Below are positions 16,794 to 24,986 of a DNA stretch of 64,000 nucleotides, one piece after another (position 1 is the stretch's first letter; each line of letters opens with the position of its first letter). Position numbers and translations under genes: made by a program. Source of the stretch: Chlamydiota bacterium (GTDB taxonomy: Bacteria; Chlamydiota; Chlamydiia; Chlamydiales; RGXB01); contig VGMF01000001.1 of NCBI GenBank assembly GCA_016866475.1, positions 248,001 through 312,000 on the forward strand. Direction: 5' to 3'. Below the pieces are notes generated by a model. It was not told the origin of the DNA and searched no databases. It saw only the letters and a list, made by a program, of their open reading frames with translations.

Positions 16794-17386
16794 GACAATC
16801 GTTTATTACAGGCTTACTACTTTTGATTCCATTGGCGATCACATTTTGGATTGTTAAGGTGTTTTTTGATCTTCTTTCAAATCCGCTCCTGACTGTGATC
16901 TCTCCGTTTGCCGATACGATCAACCAATCATGGGACCACCCCCATATTTTACATTTTCTTGCCCGGATCTGCTCCATTTTCATCCTTTTCACGGGGGTTC
17001 TGTTGATCGGATTTATTGGAGAACACCTTTTTGAGGGGTGGCTCCATAGGGCTATCGATGCCGTTGTCTCTAAAATGCCTGTTGTTAAAACAGTGCATAA
17101 AGTGATCAAAGAGGTCTTGAAGCAGTTTACTACGAGCTCGCAATCTCCTTTGGAAAAACCCTCCCTAATTCCGTACACTCTCGACACAAGCTACATCGTC
17201 ACCTCACAGCTCCCCAGGGTACCGGTAGAGATCCAATCTCTCATTCCGGGATTTAAAGCCTACTACCTCCCCACCTCCCCGCAACCTTTACACGGAATCC
17301 TCCTTTTTTCAAAAGAGGGCAAACAACTTGATACGAACTCCGAGGAAATGATAAAGTTTATTATTTCCTGTGGTGTAATTTCATGA
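16790..17386 (+). CDS. DUF502 membrane protein, copy B
   Basis: 198 residues with the same plan as copy A: two N-terminal helices separated by a loop and a soluble domain beginning KMPVVKTVHKVIKEVLKQF, the DUF502 signature region. It is more diverged in the C-terminal half. It overlaps both the paralogue upstream and holC downstream by 4 bp, so all three are translated from one message. Function unknown. Confidence 0.85.
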   Translation: MRQSFITGLLLLIPLAITFWIVKVFFDLLSNPLLTVISPFADTINQSWDHPHILHFLARICSIFILFTGVLLIGFIGEHLFEGWLHRAIDAVVSKMPVVKTVHKVIKEVLKQFTTSSQSPLEKPSLIPYTLDTSYIVTSQLPRVPVEIQSLIPGFKAYYLPTSPQPLHGILLFSKEGKQLDTNSEEMIKFIISCGVIS

Positions 17387-17793
17387 ATGTAACCCTTTTT
17401 AGTGTAAAAAAAAAGGCGGATACTACCGCTAAAATTTTAACTATATGCCGTAAAGCGGTAGAAAAAACGATTTACCTGCAGATTTGCTGCCCCAATCAAA
17501 AAGCAGCCGTTTTTTTAGATGAATTTTTATGGAAATTTTCGGGAGAGGCTTTCTTACCCCACGCCTTAGATGAAACCCATACTGTTGAACCTATTTTGGT
17601 CAGTTTAAAAACAGAATTGACAAGACCTTTCACCCATGTTTTATGGCTCCACCCCACCCCCCCCCCCCCCCTACAGATCTTCGATGGATACACCTATACG
17701 ATTTTGACGATCAAACCTCGGAAGGCTTCAGGGAAAAATCCCAGTCTAGATACCATTTTTATAAGCAGCTCGGTTGTAAAATCTCCCTTTTAA
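17383..17793 (+). CDS. holC: DNA polymerase III chi subunit, frameshifted at a poly-C tract
   Basis: 136 residues as assembled. The N-terminal part fits HolC: a CRKAVEKTIYLQICC strand-helix region, FLDEFLWKFSGEAFLPHAL, and EPILVSLKTEL. After the 15-C run the annotated frame gives a tail unlike HolC, whereas the +1 frame (16 or 13 C) reads a tail with FREKSQSRYHFYKQLG, matching the conserved RERYKxYRxxG end of chi, and stops at 17798. So the canonical protein (~138 residues) is out of frame here. Chi links the clamp loader to SSB. Phase variation, ribosomal slippage and sequencing error are all possible. Confidence 0.82.
   Translation: MNVTLFSVKKKADTTAKILTICRKAVEKTIYLQICCPNQKAAVFLDEFLWKFSGEAFLPHALDETHTVEPILVSLKTELTRPFTHVLWLHPTPPPPLQIFDGYTYTILTIKPRKASGKNPSLDTIFISSSVVKSPF
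17657..17671 (+). repeat. Homopolymeric tract of 15 C inside holC
   Basis: Fifteen consecutive C, preceded by CACCCCA. Runs of this length slip readily in replication and are known to phase-vary some chlamydial pmp genes. Here length decides whether holC reads into its conserved C-terminus: 13 or 16 C restores it, 15 C gives a foreign 40-residue tail, and 14 C gives an early stop. Confidence 0.9.
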
Positions 17794-17868
17794 GCTAGGT
17801 CTTTGCGGGTATTAAATTTTTTATTTAACCTGTCTTTCCCTTTTGCAGGACGAACCGATTTTTTCAAG

Positions 17869-17897
17869 TTGATTCATAACGGTAGAGTTGGTATACT
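17869..17897 (+). promoter_or_regulatory. Housekeeping promoter for the small basic protein cluster
   Basis: TTGATT at 17869-17874 and TATACT at 17892-17897 with a 17-bp spacer, about 30 bp before the 53-residue protein start. It is one of the best consensus-like promoters in the window and separates this cluster from holC. Confidence 0.65.
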
Positions 17898-17927
17898 CTT
17901 TTTAAAACTTTTAGACTGGTATCAACC

Positions 17928-18089
17928 ATGGTAAGAATCAGCAAACAACAAGAAAGACGTTCCGTTTCTCCACGTAAACTTGCTTACAAACGTAAAATCA
18001 CGACCGGACCACTCCCTCAAAAAGAATTGAAGAGCAAGGTCAACGCGATCCAAAACGGAAACATCGCGGCTTTCATCCCTCAACTTTAA
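17928..18089 (+). CDS. Conserved small basic protein upstream of PVC signature gene
   Basis: 53 residues, MVRISKQQERRSVSPRKLAY then a Lys-rich middle and ending IAAFIPQL. It is strongly basic with no cysteines or hydrophobic helix, like a ribosome- or nucleic-acid-binding peptide. I recall a similar short gene at the equivalent place before ybeY in Chlamydia, so I treat it as a conserved chlamydial protein of unknown function. It has its own promoter and lies 23 bp before the next small gene. Confidence 0.75.
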   Translation: MVRISKQQERRSVSPRKLAYKRKITTGPLPQKELKSKVNAIQNGNIAAFIPQL

Positions 18090-18112
18090 CGCTTTATTCA
18101 TAGGCTTTTAAG

Positions 18113-18265
18113 ATGTCAAAACATACAAGTTACGGAAAACGTTTCCAAGCTCAGGGTGCTAAAACAGTTCTCCCGAGATATGAAAGGATCGCTATCCTCA
18201 AAAAAGAGGGTCGCCTCGATAAAGACAGTCGAAAAATTACCGGCTTGCCAAAAACCAGGACCTAG
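18113..18265 (+). CDS. PVC-superphylum small basic signature protein
   Basis: 50 residues, starting MSKHTSYGKRFQAQGAKTVL and rich in Lys and Arg. This matches the small basic protein described as a signature of Planctomycetes, Verrucomicrobia and Chlamydiae. Its function is unknown, though the charge and size resemble ribosomal proteins. The stop TAG is followed immediately by the GTG start of ybeY, suggesting coupled expression with a ribosome-maturation enzyme. It is a strong taxonomic marker for this window. Confidence 0.88.
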   Translation: MSKHTSYGKRFQAQGAKTVLPRYERIAILKKEGRLDKDSRKITGLPKTRT

Positions 18266-18715
18266 GTGAACGTCGAAGTTTTCGATACTCAAAGATCTCT
18301 TTTGGTTTCAAAAGAAAGGGTAGTGCACGTTGTTGAAACTACCCTCGATTTTTTAAAAATATCCACAGACTGTATTGCAGTTCACCTTGTTTCAAAAAAG
18401 CGAATCAAAGAGCTCCACAAGCAGCTTTTTAACGATCCCTCTATCACCGATTGCATCACCCAGCCTTTCGACCCCCCTAAAAGTAAAAAAAACCCCCATT
18501 TTCTTGGCGAAGTTTTCATCTGCCCTTGGGTAGCCAAGACCTACGCAAACTCCAATGAGCTCGACCCCTACGAGGAGCTCACCTTATATGTTATCCATAC
18601 AATTCTCCACCTCAGCGGCCTGGAGGATACTACTCCCGGAAAAGCGGCTAAAATGCGTGTTGCGGAAAAAAAAGTATTGGAGCATCTAAAGAGCAAGAAC
18701 GTGCACCTTAAATGA
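18266..18715 (+). CDS. ybeY: Endoribonuclease YbeY, third zinc ligand altered
   Basis: 149 residues, GTG start directly after the preceding stop. The UPF0054 motif is recognisable at 111-121 as HTILHLSGLED, with H111 and H115 as zinc ligands, but the position of the usual third His (HGxLHLxGYDH) holds D121. The helix after it (GKAAKMRVAEKKVLEHL) is family-like. YbeY takes part in 16S rRNA 3' maturation and ribosome quality control. It overlaps the CorC-like gene by 4 bp, as with ybeY-corC pairs elsewhere. Confidence 0.88.
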   Translation: MNVEVFDTQRSLLVSKERVVHVVETTLDFLKISTDCIAVHLVSKKRIKELHKQLFNDPSITDCITQPFDPPKSKKNPHFLGEVFICPWVAKTYANSNELDPYEELTLYVIHTILHLSGLEDTTPGKAAKMRVAEKKVLEHLKSKNVHLK

Positions 18716-20037
18716 TAATTTTATTTATAATTTCCTCCCTTTTTTTGCTAGGTTCCATAGCACTTGCAGCGATCATGACCGCTATAGAGAAAATTGGGTA
18801 TCTTGAATTCAAGGAAGCGCTTAAACGACACCCCTATACCTTTTTCATTCTAGATATTATTCAAAAAACGAATAAAGAAGACCGGATAGACGAGGTTTTA
18901 AATTTCATTTCACAAACCTACCAGATCGTTCGGCTCTGTTTTGGAATTTGCAGCACACTCCTAATCGTCTCTTTTCCCAACTTCAGGCAGTTTATAAATG
19001 AGGGGGCCCAAGGGCTTGAATTCACCTCCCTTTTTGTTTTGTTCATCGTTTTTTCCCTATTGCTTCTAACGACGATCTTAGACACCTTGACCCACATACT
19101 CACGTCCATAGTCCCCTACTCGGTTTTAAAAATATTATCCTGGGTTGCTTATGTATTCCTGGTTGTGTTGTATCCTATAGTTTCACTCACATTGAGGGCC
19201 CAAAGGAGACTATCCAAGGGGGAAGATACCACAGGATCGCAGGGAGCCGAGATCCGCTTCAGGCGTCGCCTCATCGAACTCTTGGATGAGACCGACAGTG
19301 AGAAAAGTCTGGACGACGAGGGGCAACGGATCATGATTGCGATCTCAAAATTAGGATCAAGGCTCTGTAAAGAGGTCATGATTCCCAGGGTGAATATCAC
19401 CGCTTTGAATGAAACTACCTCTTTTAAAGTTGCAGCCGAAGTTTTTCTAAAAGAAAACTACAGCCGCATCCCCATTTACCACAATTCTCCGGATGACATT
19501 ATCGGCGTTGTCCATTTTAAAGATCTTTTTGGGAAGCTACACGAAAAACAGGACGGTATCGTCAAAGATCTTATCCGCCCCGTACTTTTTTCACCCGAGA
19601 CAAAAAAGATCTCTCTTCTGCTCAAAGAGTTTCAAAAAAAACAGATGCACATGGCAATCGTCATTGACGAATACGGCGGTACAGAAGGGCTTGTCACCGT
19701 AGAGGATATCCTTGAAGAGATCGTAGGCGATATTTTTGACGAGTACGACCATGATGAGATTGTCCATAAGATTGACCAAGATACAGACGGCTCTTATTTG
19801 GTGGATGCCAAGATGCATCTGGTAGATATCGAAGCAATTACGGGGATAGTTTTTCCGAAATTACCCGATTACGATACCTTAGGTGGATTTGTGTACCACA
19901 AAGCGGGCACCATCCCCGAAATAGGATATAAGATATTTTTAGAAAATTTCTCCTTGGAAGTGATCAAGGGAAGCGATCGCTTGATCGATAAAGTACGGCT
20001 GACACCGGCTCCCTCACCTGAAAGTTTTTTCGAGTAG
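18712..20037 (+). CDS. CorC/HlyC-family CBS-domain protein
   Basis: 441 residues. The N-terminal ~175 residues hold four hydrophobic segments (DUF21-like, diverged), followed by a CBS pair (~215-345) with MIPRVNITALNETTSF and VIDEYGGTEGLVTVEDILEEIVGDI, then a CorC_HlyC domain with DYDTLGGFVYHKAGTIPEIG. It is implicated in divalent-cation efflux or homeostasis. Placement after ybeY is widely conserved. It is a distant relative of the two tandem proteins at 1-1686. Confidence 0.9.
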   Translation: MIILFIISSLFLLGSIALAAIMTAIEKIGYLEFKEALKRHPYTFFILDIIQKTNKEDRIDEVLNFISQTYQIVRLCFGICSTLLIVSFPNFRQFINEGAQGLEFTSLFVLFIVFSLLLLTTILDTLTHILTSIVPYSVLKILSWVAYVFLVVLYPIVSLTLRAQRRLSKGEDTTGSQGAEIRFRRRLIELLDETDSEKSLDDEGQRIMIAISKLGSRLCKEVMIPRVNITALNETTSFKVAAEVFLKENYSRIPIYHNSPDDIIGVVHFKDLFGKLHEKQDGIVKDLIRPVLFSPETKKISLLLKEFQKKQMHMAIVIDEYGGTEGLVTVEDILEEIVGDIFDEYDHDEIVHKIDQDTDGSYLVDAKMHLVDIEAITGIVFPKLPDYDTLGGFVYHKAGTIPEIGYKIFLENFSLEVIKGSDRLIDKVRLTPAPSPESFFE

Positions 20038-20171
20038 CAATAACAAAATCTTCCTCCCTTGTATTAGAAACATAACAGCAAGAAAACTTCCTTAGGCTGT
20101 GAAAAAAAAGGCTCAAAACAGAGCATAAGCAATCCCATCAACTTCCCTACTCAACATGGTTGTCTAAACAG

Positions 20172-20200
20172 TTGACGCCGACGAAAAATCTTGTTATCCT
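20172..20200 (+). promoter_or_regulatory. Housekeeping promoter for the DUF3604-like gene
   Basis: TTGACG at 20172-20177 and TATCCT at 20195-20200 with a 17-bp spacer, ~30 bp before the ATG at 20230. The -35 is nearly perfect. An AGGA lies 7 nt before the start codon. Confidence 0.65.
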
Positions 20201-20229
20201 TAGGGCTTATTTTTCCCTAGGATATCTTC

Positions 20230-21978
20230 ATGGCCCGTGCCGTAACATTCGTGGAACCTAAACAAATAGCAGCCGGAACTAAGGCTTCCTTCCGTTTTTT
20301 ATTTGTTACCGATATTACCCTGCCCCCAAAAAGTCTGCTTCGTTTTGATTTAGGAATTATCGACCCTGAAAAAGATTTTGAGATCCCCTCTACAACCCTC
20401 AAAGACCAGCAAAATTGTATCTGGCTAACGCTAAGCGATGGAAAAGTAGTTGAAGGAAAACAAAAAAAAGATCTTCAGGGGCGCCCGGTGTTCGATTTCG
20501 TCCTCCCCAAATCGGTAGAGGTAGGCGAAAAACTCATGATAGTTCTCGGGTCCCAGATAGCCGAAAAGGCGAAAGAATTTGGTACTAGAGCCCCCCTTAA
20601 AGCTCAAAGAAAACGACCCATCCACCTTTTTATCGACCCTAAAGGAAAGGGGGATTTTGGCGATCCGTATGTGTTTAATCTTGATATAAAAGGGGCCGAG
20701 CTTAAAAACATCCGTATTCTTGCCCCCTCATTGGTATCCAGAAACCAGCGGTTTGATATCGTCGTCCGTTTTGAAGATAAATATTCAAATTTGACTTCAA
20801 ACGCACCCGAAAACACCCTAATTGAATTTTCCCATGACAGACTTCGAGACAATCTCAGAATGCGCCTTTTTGTCTCGGAATCGGGCGTTACCTGCCTCCC
20901 CAACCTCTACTTCAATGAGCCGGGAGTCTACCGTCTGAGCTTTAAAAACACCCTTACCGGAGAAGTGACACAGTCCCATCCAATTTTTTGCCAGGCGGAG
21001 GAGGGGGATCAAGCGTTTTACGGTGTTTTTCAAGGGATGCGCTCTATTGAGAGCCTTGATCAGGTAGAGTCTATACTTCGAGAGGCTCGCGACACCGAGC
21101 ACTTGCAATTTTTTTCTCTATCTCCTCAGGATGCAGAATCGGAGACTAGCAACGAGTTGTGGAAAGAGATCCAAACGTATACCACCGAATTCAATGAGGA
21201 GGATCGCTTCGTCGCCTTCTTAGGTTTTACTTACAATACCCAGGATCCCGCTGAAGGGACTAAAATCATCCTTTATTCAAAAGATCAAAAACCGATCTAC
21301 AGAAAGAAAGATACTAAAACATCCTCTTTATCGAAAATTTTAAAGGTGCATGTTCCAAAAGATCTTTTAGTAATCAGTCTTGATCCATCGGCCAAGTTTG
21401 CGGAGGAGTTTGAAAAGGGGATTGTTTACCATCCGAATAAACACAATGAAATCTTCAAACTCTACGACGAAGGGAAAAAATTCGCCCTCATCGGCGAGGA
21501 TTTGACCTGTATTTTAGCAAACCAACTGAATCGCGATACCCTTATAAGCGCCATCGAAAACCGAAAGACATTTGCCTCGGCGAAAGGGAGAATGCTAGCC
21601 CAGTTTTCGATTGCAACGCAACCAATAGGGTCGGTTTTAACAACGAAGACACGTCCCGGTCTTATGTACGTCCGCCATTTAAAAGGCTTCATAGCAGGCA
21701 ACCGCCCCTTTAAAGAGTTGACCATTTACCGGAATGACTCGCCGGTCGTAACACTTAAAAACCTCGATTCTTTTGTCGACTTTGAAGAGTATGATGAATC
21801 CCCTTTGAGTAAATCTCTGATTCACGAATCCCATGGGGTTAAGTTTTGCTATTACTATCTAAAAGCCGTTCAAGACGATGGGGCGTACCTGATCACCTCC
21901 CCTATCTTTATTGAGAACAACGAGCACCAGGATACCGACGAAACGCTTAACAAGAAGAAAGCGACAGTCAAAAAGTAA
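20230..21978 (+). CDS. DUF3604-like protein with lost metal-binding motif
   Basis: 582 residues, no signal peptide, likely cytoplasmic. The C-terminal half follows the DUF3604 (PHP-like) plan: a segment FYGVFQGMRSIESL sits where the family has YFGDLHGHS-type metal ligands, then ILREARDTEHLQFFSLSPQD (family ARDxAxLDFxAxTDHD) and AIENRKTFASAKGRMLAQFS (family ALRxRRTYATTGxRI). The Asp-His-His residues are replaced, so enzymatic activity is unlikely. The N-terminal half is a beta-rich domain. I recall a similar hypothetical gene next to the ybeY-corC cluster in Chlamydia. Confidence 0.7.
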   Translation: MARAVTFVEPKQIAAGTKASFRFLFVTDITLPPKSLLRFDLGIIDPEKDFEIPSTTLKDQQNCIWLTLSDGKVVEGKQKKDLQGRPVFDFVLPKSVEVGEKLMIVLGSQIAEKAKEFGTRAPLKAQRKRPIHLFIDPKGKGDFGDPYVFNLDIKGAELKNIRILAPSLVSRNQRFDIVVRFEDKYSNLTSNAPENTLIEFSHDRLRDNLRMRLFVSESGVTCLPNLYFNEPGVYRLSFKNTLTGEVTQSHPIFCQAEEGDQAFYGVFQGMRSIESLDQVESILREARDTEHLQFFSLSPQDAESETSNELWKEIQTYTTEFNEEDRFVAFLGFTYNTQDPAEGTKIILYSKDQKPIYRKKDTKTSSLSKILKVHVPKDLLVISLDPSAKFAEEFEKGIVYHPNKHNEIFKLYDEGKKFALIGEDLTCILANQLNRDTLISAIENRKTFASAKGRMLAQFSIATQPIGSVLTTKTRPGLMYVRHLKGFIAGNRPFKELTIYRNDSPVVTLKNLDSFVDFEEYDESPLSKSLIHESHGVKFCYYYLKAVQDDGAYLITSPIFIENNEHQDTDETLNKKKATVKK

Positions 21979-21986
21979 GGTCTTAT

Positions 21987-22020
21987 AAAACATCGCCCTT
22001 CTAGGGCGATGTTTTATTCT
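21987..22020 (+). terminator. Rho-independent terminator
   Basis: Stem AAAACATCGCCCT / AGGGCGATGTTTT (13 bp, 3-nt loop) followed by ATTCT. It lies 8 bp after the DUF3604-like stop and could also serve in reverse for the convergent gene at 22133. Confidence 0.85.
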
Positions 22021-22132
22021 AGAACCCCAATTTCTCCTCCCTACCCTTTACAAAGCGGCCCCCTGAAAGATTGACCCAAGCTTTTCGCAAGACCCTATCG
22101 CGAAATACACTAAGATCAGACACCCTATTTTT

Positions 22133-22528
22133 TTAGATGGTGCCTTTCTTTATGAAACAATTTAAAAAAAAACTGCAGCAGTTTTTTGAACCCTCTTCTT
22201 CTTGCTGATGCATTTGAGGAACTGGAGATTTCTCCAAACATTTTGGCTCCGTCAGCATCGTGTTCTTTTTTACAGGCAACTCCCTAAATTCAAAGATCGG
22301 ATCTTTCGACTGAGCCGGACCAAGGTCCACTTGCCCCGCAACCTTTTGTGTTTTTAAAGTTGTCTCCTTGGATGGTTGTTTGAAAGGTCTCTCCTTAGAC
22401 TCGGTTATTGAGCCCAAAATGACCGTACCTTCCAATTCTTCATCAGAACTATCATGATTCTCCATATCAATAAAGGTAAACTCATCCCCACCTGCCCTCA
22501 ATTTCTGTCCTGAGTTATCCGGAATCAT
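22133..22528 (-). CDS. Hypothetical acidic protein with Cys-cluster tail
   Basis: 131 residues, not recognised. The first ~115 residues are polar, acidic and low in hydrophobics (likely disordered), with Pro, Ser and Thr. The C-terminal 15 residues switch to NCCSFFLNCFIKKGTI, a small hydrophobic-basic patch with C117, C118 and C124, like a palmitoylated or membrane-tethering tail. The RBS is good (AGAGG before the ATG). No signal peptide is present. It is convergent with the DUF3604-like gene. A secreted effector is possible, but nothing in the sequence proves it. Confidence 0.6.
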   Translation of the reverse strand: MIPDNSGQKLRAGGDEFTFIDMENHDSSDEELEGTVILGSITESKERPFKQPSKETTLKTQKVAGQVDLGPAQSKDPIFEFRELPVKKNTMLTEPKCLEKSPVPQMHQQEEEGSKNCCSFFLNCFIKKGTI

Positions 22529-22728
22529 ACTCGCCTCTTTTTTGCTGCTTCAACTATTAAGGATAGTTTCTTATAAAGATTAAAATGCTCTAGTTTTTTT
22601 ACAATTTTCTACATGGCACCCCAATTAGCCTCTCAATCTAAACCTCAAGCTCATATCAAAACTACCCTAGAACTTTAAAGGATCATTAAGGTTGCAAACC
22701 ATAGCTTAATTAAATATTTATTGGTAGA

Positions 22729-23343
22729 ATGAAATCTATGCAAAAATCTATCCTTCTTGCGTCTAACTCAAAGAGACGTCACCAGATTTTAAGTAAAGTT
22801 CACGTAAGACACACGATCAAGCCCTCCTATTTTGACGAAGACCTAGTCCCATTAAGTCTGAGTGTAGAAGAGTATTCCCTTCAGGTTGCCCTTAGAAAAG
22901 GGGAATCTGTAGCCAAAACCTTCCCAGATGCTTGGGTTTTATCTGCTGATACGTCGGTCCATTTTGAAAATTGCCACCTCAATAAACCTAAGTCGATCGC
23001 GGAGGCGCACGAGATGCTATTTAAGCTGCAAGGCAAAGAGCATATTGTCAGCTCAGCTATGGCACTTTACCATAAAAATGAGGTGTTTTCAATTGCACAC
23101 TTCAACAAAGTTTTGTTTAAATCTTTAAATTCAGACTGGATTCGATATTACCATAGTACTATAGATGTATTAGATGCGGCCGGAAGCTATATGATTGACG
23201 GGTTGAGTTCTTTATTTATCGAAAAGATAGAGGGAACTTTAGAATCTGTTATGGGACTTCCTGTGCACTTATTAGAAAATCTTATAGAACAACATGGAGG
23301 CAACTTGTGCGATTTTACCGAATTTTCCCTCTCATTTCCCTGA
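22729..23343 (+). CDS. Maf-like nucleotide pyrophosphatase
   Basis: 204 residues. Family signatures: ILLASNSKRRHQIL at the N-terminus, LSADTSVHFENCHLNKPKSIAEAHEML (catalytic Asp region), and GSYMIDGLSSLFIEKIEGTLESVMGLP at the end. Maf enzymes hydrolyse (mostly modified or pyrimidine) NTPs to monophosphates and are linked to house-cleaning and division arrest. An alternative ATG lies 9 nt inside. The 3' end overlaps the next gene by 37 bp, so the two are coupled. Confidence 0.9.
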   Translation: MKSMQKSILLASNSKRRHQILSKVHVRHTIKPSYFDEDLVPLSLSVEEYSLQVALRKGESVAKTFPDAWVLSADTSVHFENCHLNKPKSIAEAHEMLFKLQGKEHIVSSAMALYHKNEVFSIAHFNKVLFKSLNSDWIRYYHSTIDVLDAAGSYMIDGLSSLFIEKIEGTLESVMGLPVHLLENLIEQHGGNLCDFTEFSLSFP

Positions 23344-24986
23344 TTGTATTTTCTCCCATCCACCCAATTTCAGAATCTGCTCAAAAACAAATCCTCCATC
23401 TAGCGGCAATCGGAGAGGTAGACGAGGCTATAAAAAGTTATCTTTTGCATTCTAAAGCCACGAATGAACACTCGATTGATATTTTAGAACAAATTGGGAC
23501 AAGAATTATCCAGTGTGGATTTAAAACACAAGATCCCGACACCTGCCTTTTATCCCTTTTCGGCGCAAACATAGCCCGACTTCCCGTTGACCGTAAATTT
23601 TTGACCCGCTCTTTTAGAAGCTCCAACCCCCTGCTCCAAAGCGCCGCTTTGCAAACACTTTCCATGGAGGAGATGGACGATACCGAATCGATCCTGAAAG
23701 AGGGGGTGAAATCGGACTTTTTAATGATCAGGCTAGAGACTCTCTTTCAGCTAGTTCACCGCCACTCCAGACACGCGATGGGTCTTGTCGAGTCGTTAAA
23801 AAATATCCTTCATCCTCAATTGCACTTTGTTTTTCCGGAGTTTTATGCTTTGGATGGCACAGACGAATCGATCAACATTTTGAAACAAATGACACATGAT
23901 CCCAACATTCACGTGAGGGTGAGCGCTATTTTATCGGCGGTCAAATACGACAGAGATGCCCTTTTACCGGTTATACGAGCTGTTGTTACCCATCCCCACC
24001 CTATTGAGCAGGAGGCAGCCGCTTTAGCTCTTGGATTTTTCAAAGATATTGATGCGAAACCGAAACTCGAGAGACTCTTAAAATCTACTAGTCCCGATGT
24101 GAGGCTAGCCGCCTCCCTTTCCCTCTTAAAGCTCGGTTTTTTCGAACATAAAGACGAAATTATAAAACTTGCAAAAGGGGGGCATCCCTTTGCAATCTCA
24201 ACTTTGGGCGAGGTGGGGGGTGGCGTACCTGAATTGCTCGAACATTTAAAAAATCCGCATCATATTACCCGCTATAGAGCGGCTTACGCCCTCTTGAAAC
24301 AAAGGGATCCGCGATGCCTATCGACGATCACAGAAATTCTGATTACCCCGTCGCATGACCTCAATCTTGTCCCTTTTTTCAGCCCTGCAAGAAGCCTCTC
24401 TAGCTTTGAATCCTACTTTGGACCTATCAAAGAGGTGGAATTAAAAAACTCGATAGCCGCCTATACTAACCACATCAAGCAATCGATGCTTATAGATGCT
24501 CTTGATCTGGGAGAGCCCTATTTCCTAAATATTGCAAATACCCTCGTCTCTTTAAAAAAATCGGAAATGATCCCAATCCTTGTCCGCCTTCTGGAAAATT
24601 TACAATCAAAAGAGGCCGTGGAGCTATTGAAAAAATCGACACAAATGCCCGGAGCCCCCTTTATACGTTCCTATGCAAACCTGGCTATGTATAGGTTAGG
24701 TAATTACAAAGAATTCGATAAATCAACCATGGACTTTGTTCGCGACTCTGTATCAAATGAGATGATCTCCTTCCAACCTGTCGACCTCGACCCTAGAAAT
24801 AGAAACAAGGCCAATCCATTTCAACTAACCCCTTCCGAAAGATCGCAGCTTCTATTGGAGACATTTGAAGCTCTTTTGATCCGGCACGAAACTGATGGAA
24901 TTGATCTTATCTTAGAATGTATCTTGAAAGGTCATCCCAATAACCGTTATGCTTTAGCCGGATTGTTACTTAAGATGGTGCAGTGA
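23307..24986 (+). CDS. Exported HEAT-repeat protein
   Basis: 559 residues. The N-terminus is a signal peptide (MRFYRIFPLISLIVFSPIHP), and the rest is built of alpha-helical HEAT/PBS-lyase-like repeats; examples are DPNIHVRVSAILSAVKYDRD, HPIEQEAAALALGFFKDIDA and SPDVRLAASLSLLKLG. No catalytic motif is visible; this is a periplasmic scaffold or adaptor. It lies between maf and the LptD-like gene with overlaps on both sides, an order I recall in Chlamydia, so a role in outer-membrane assembly is plausible but inferred. Confidence 0.8.
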   Translation: MRFYRIFPLISLIVFSPIHPISESAQKQILHLAAIGEVDEAIKSYLLHSKATNEHSIDILEQIGTRIIQCGFKTQDPDTCLLSLFGANIARLPVDRKFLTRSFRSSNPLLQSAALQTLSMEEMDDTESILKEGVKSDFLMIRLETLFQLVHRHSRHAMGLVESLKNILHPQLHFVFPEFYALDGTDESINILKQMTHDPNIHVRVSAILSAVKYDRDALLPVIRAVVTHPHPIEQEAAALALGFFKDIDAKPKLERLLKSTSPDVRLAASLSLLKLGFFEHKDEIIKLAKGGHPFAISTLGEVGGGVPELLEHLKNPHHITRYRAAYALLKQRDPRCLSTITEILITPSHDLNLVPFFSPARSLSSFESYFGPIKEVELKNSIAAYTNHIKQSMLIDALDLGEPYFLNIANTLVSLKKSEMIPILVRLLENLQSKEAVELLKKSTQMPGAPFIRSYANLAMYRLGNYKEFDKSTMDFVRDSVSNEMISFQPVDLDPRNRNKANPFQLTPSERSQLLLETFEALLIRHETDGIDLILECILKGHPNNRYALAGLLLKMVQ

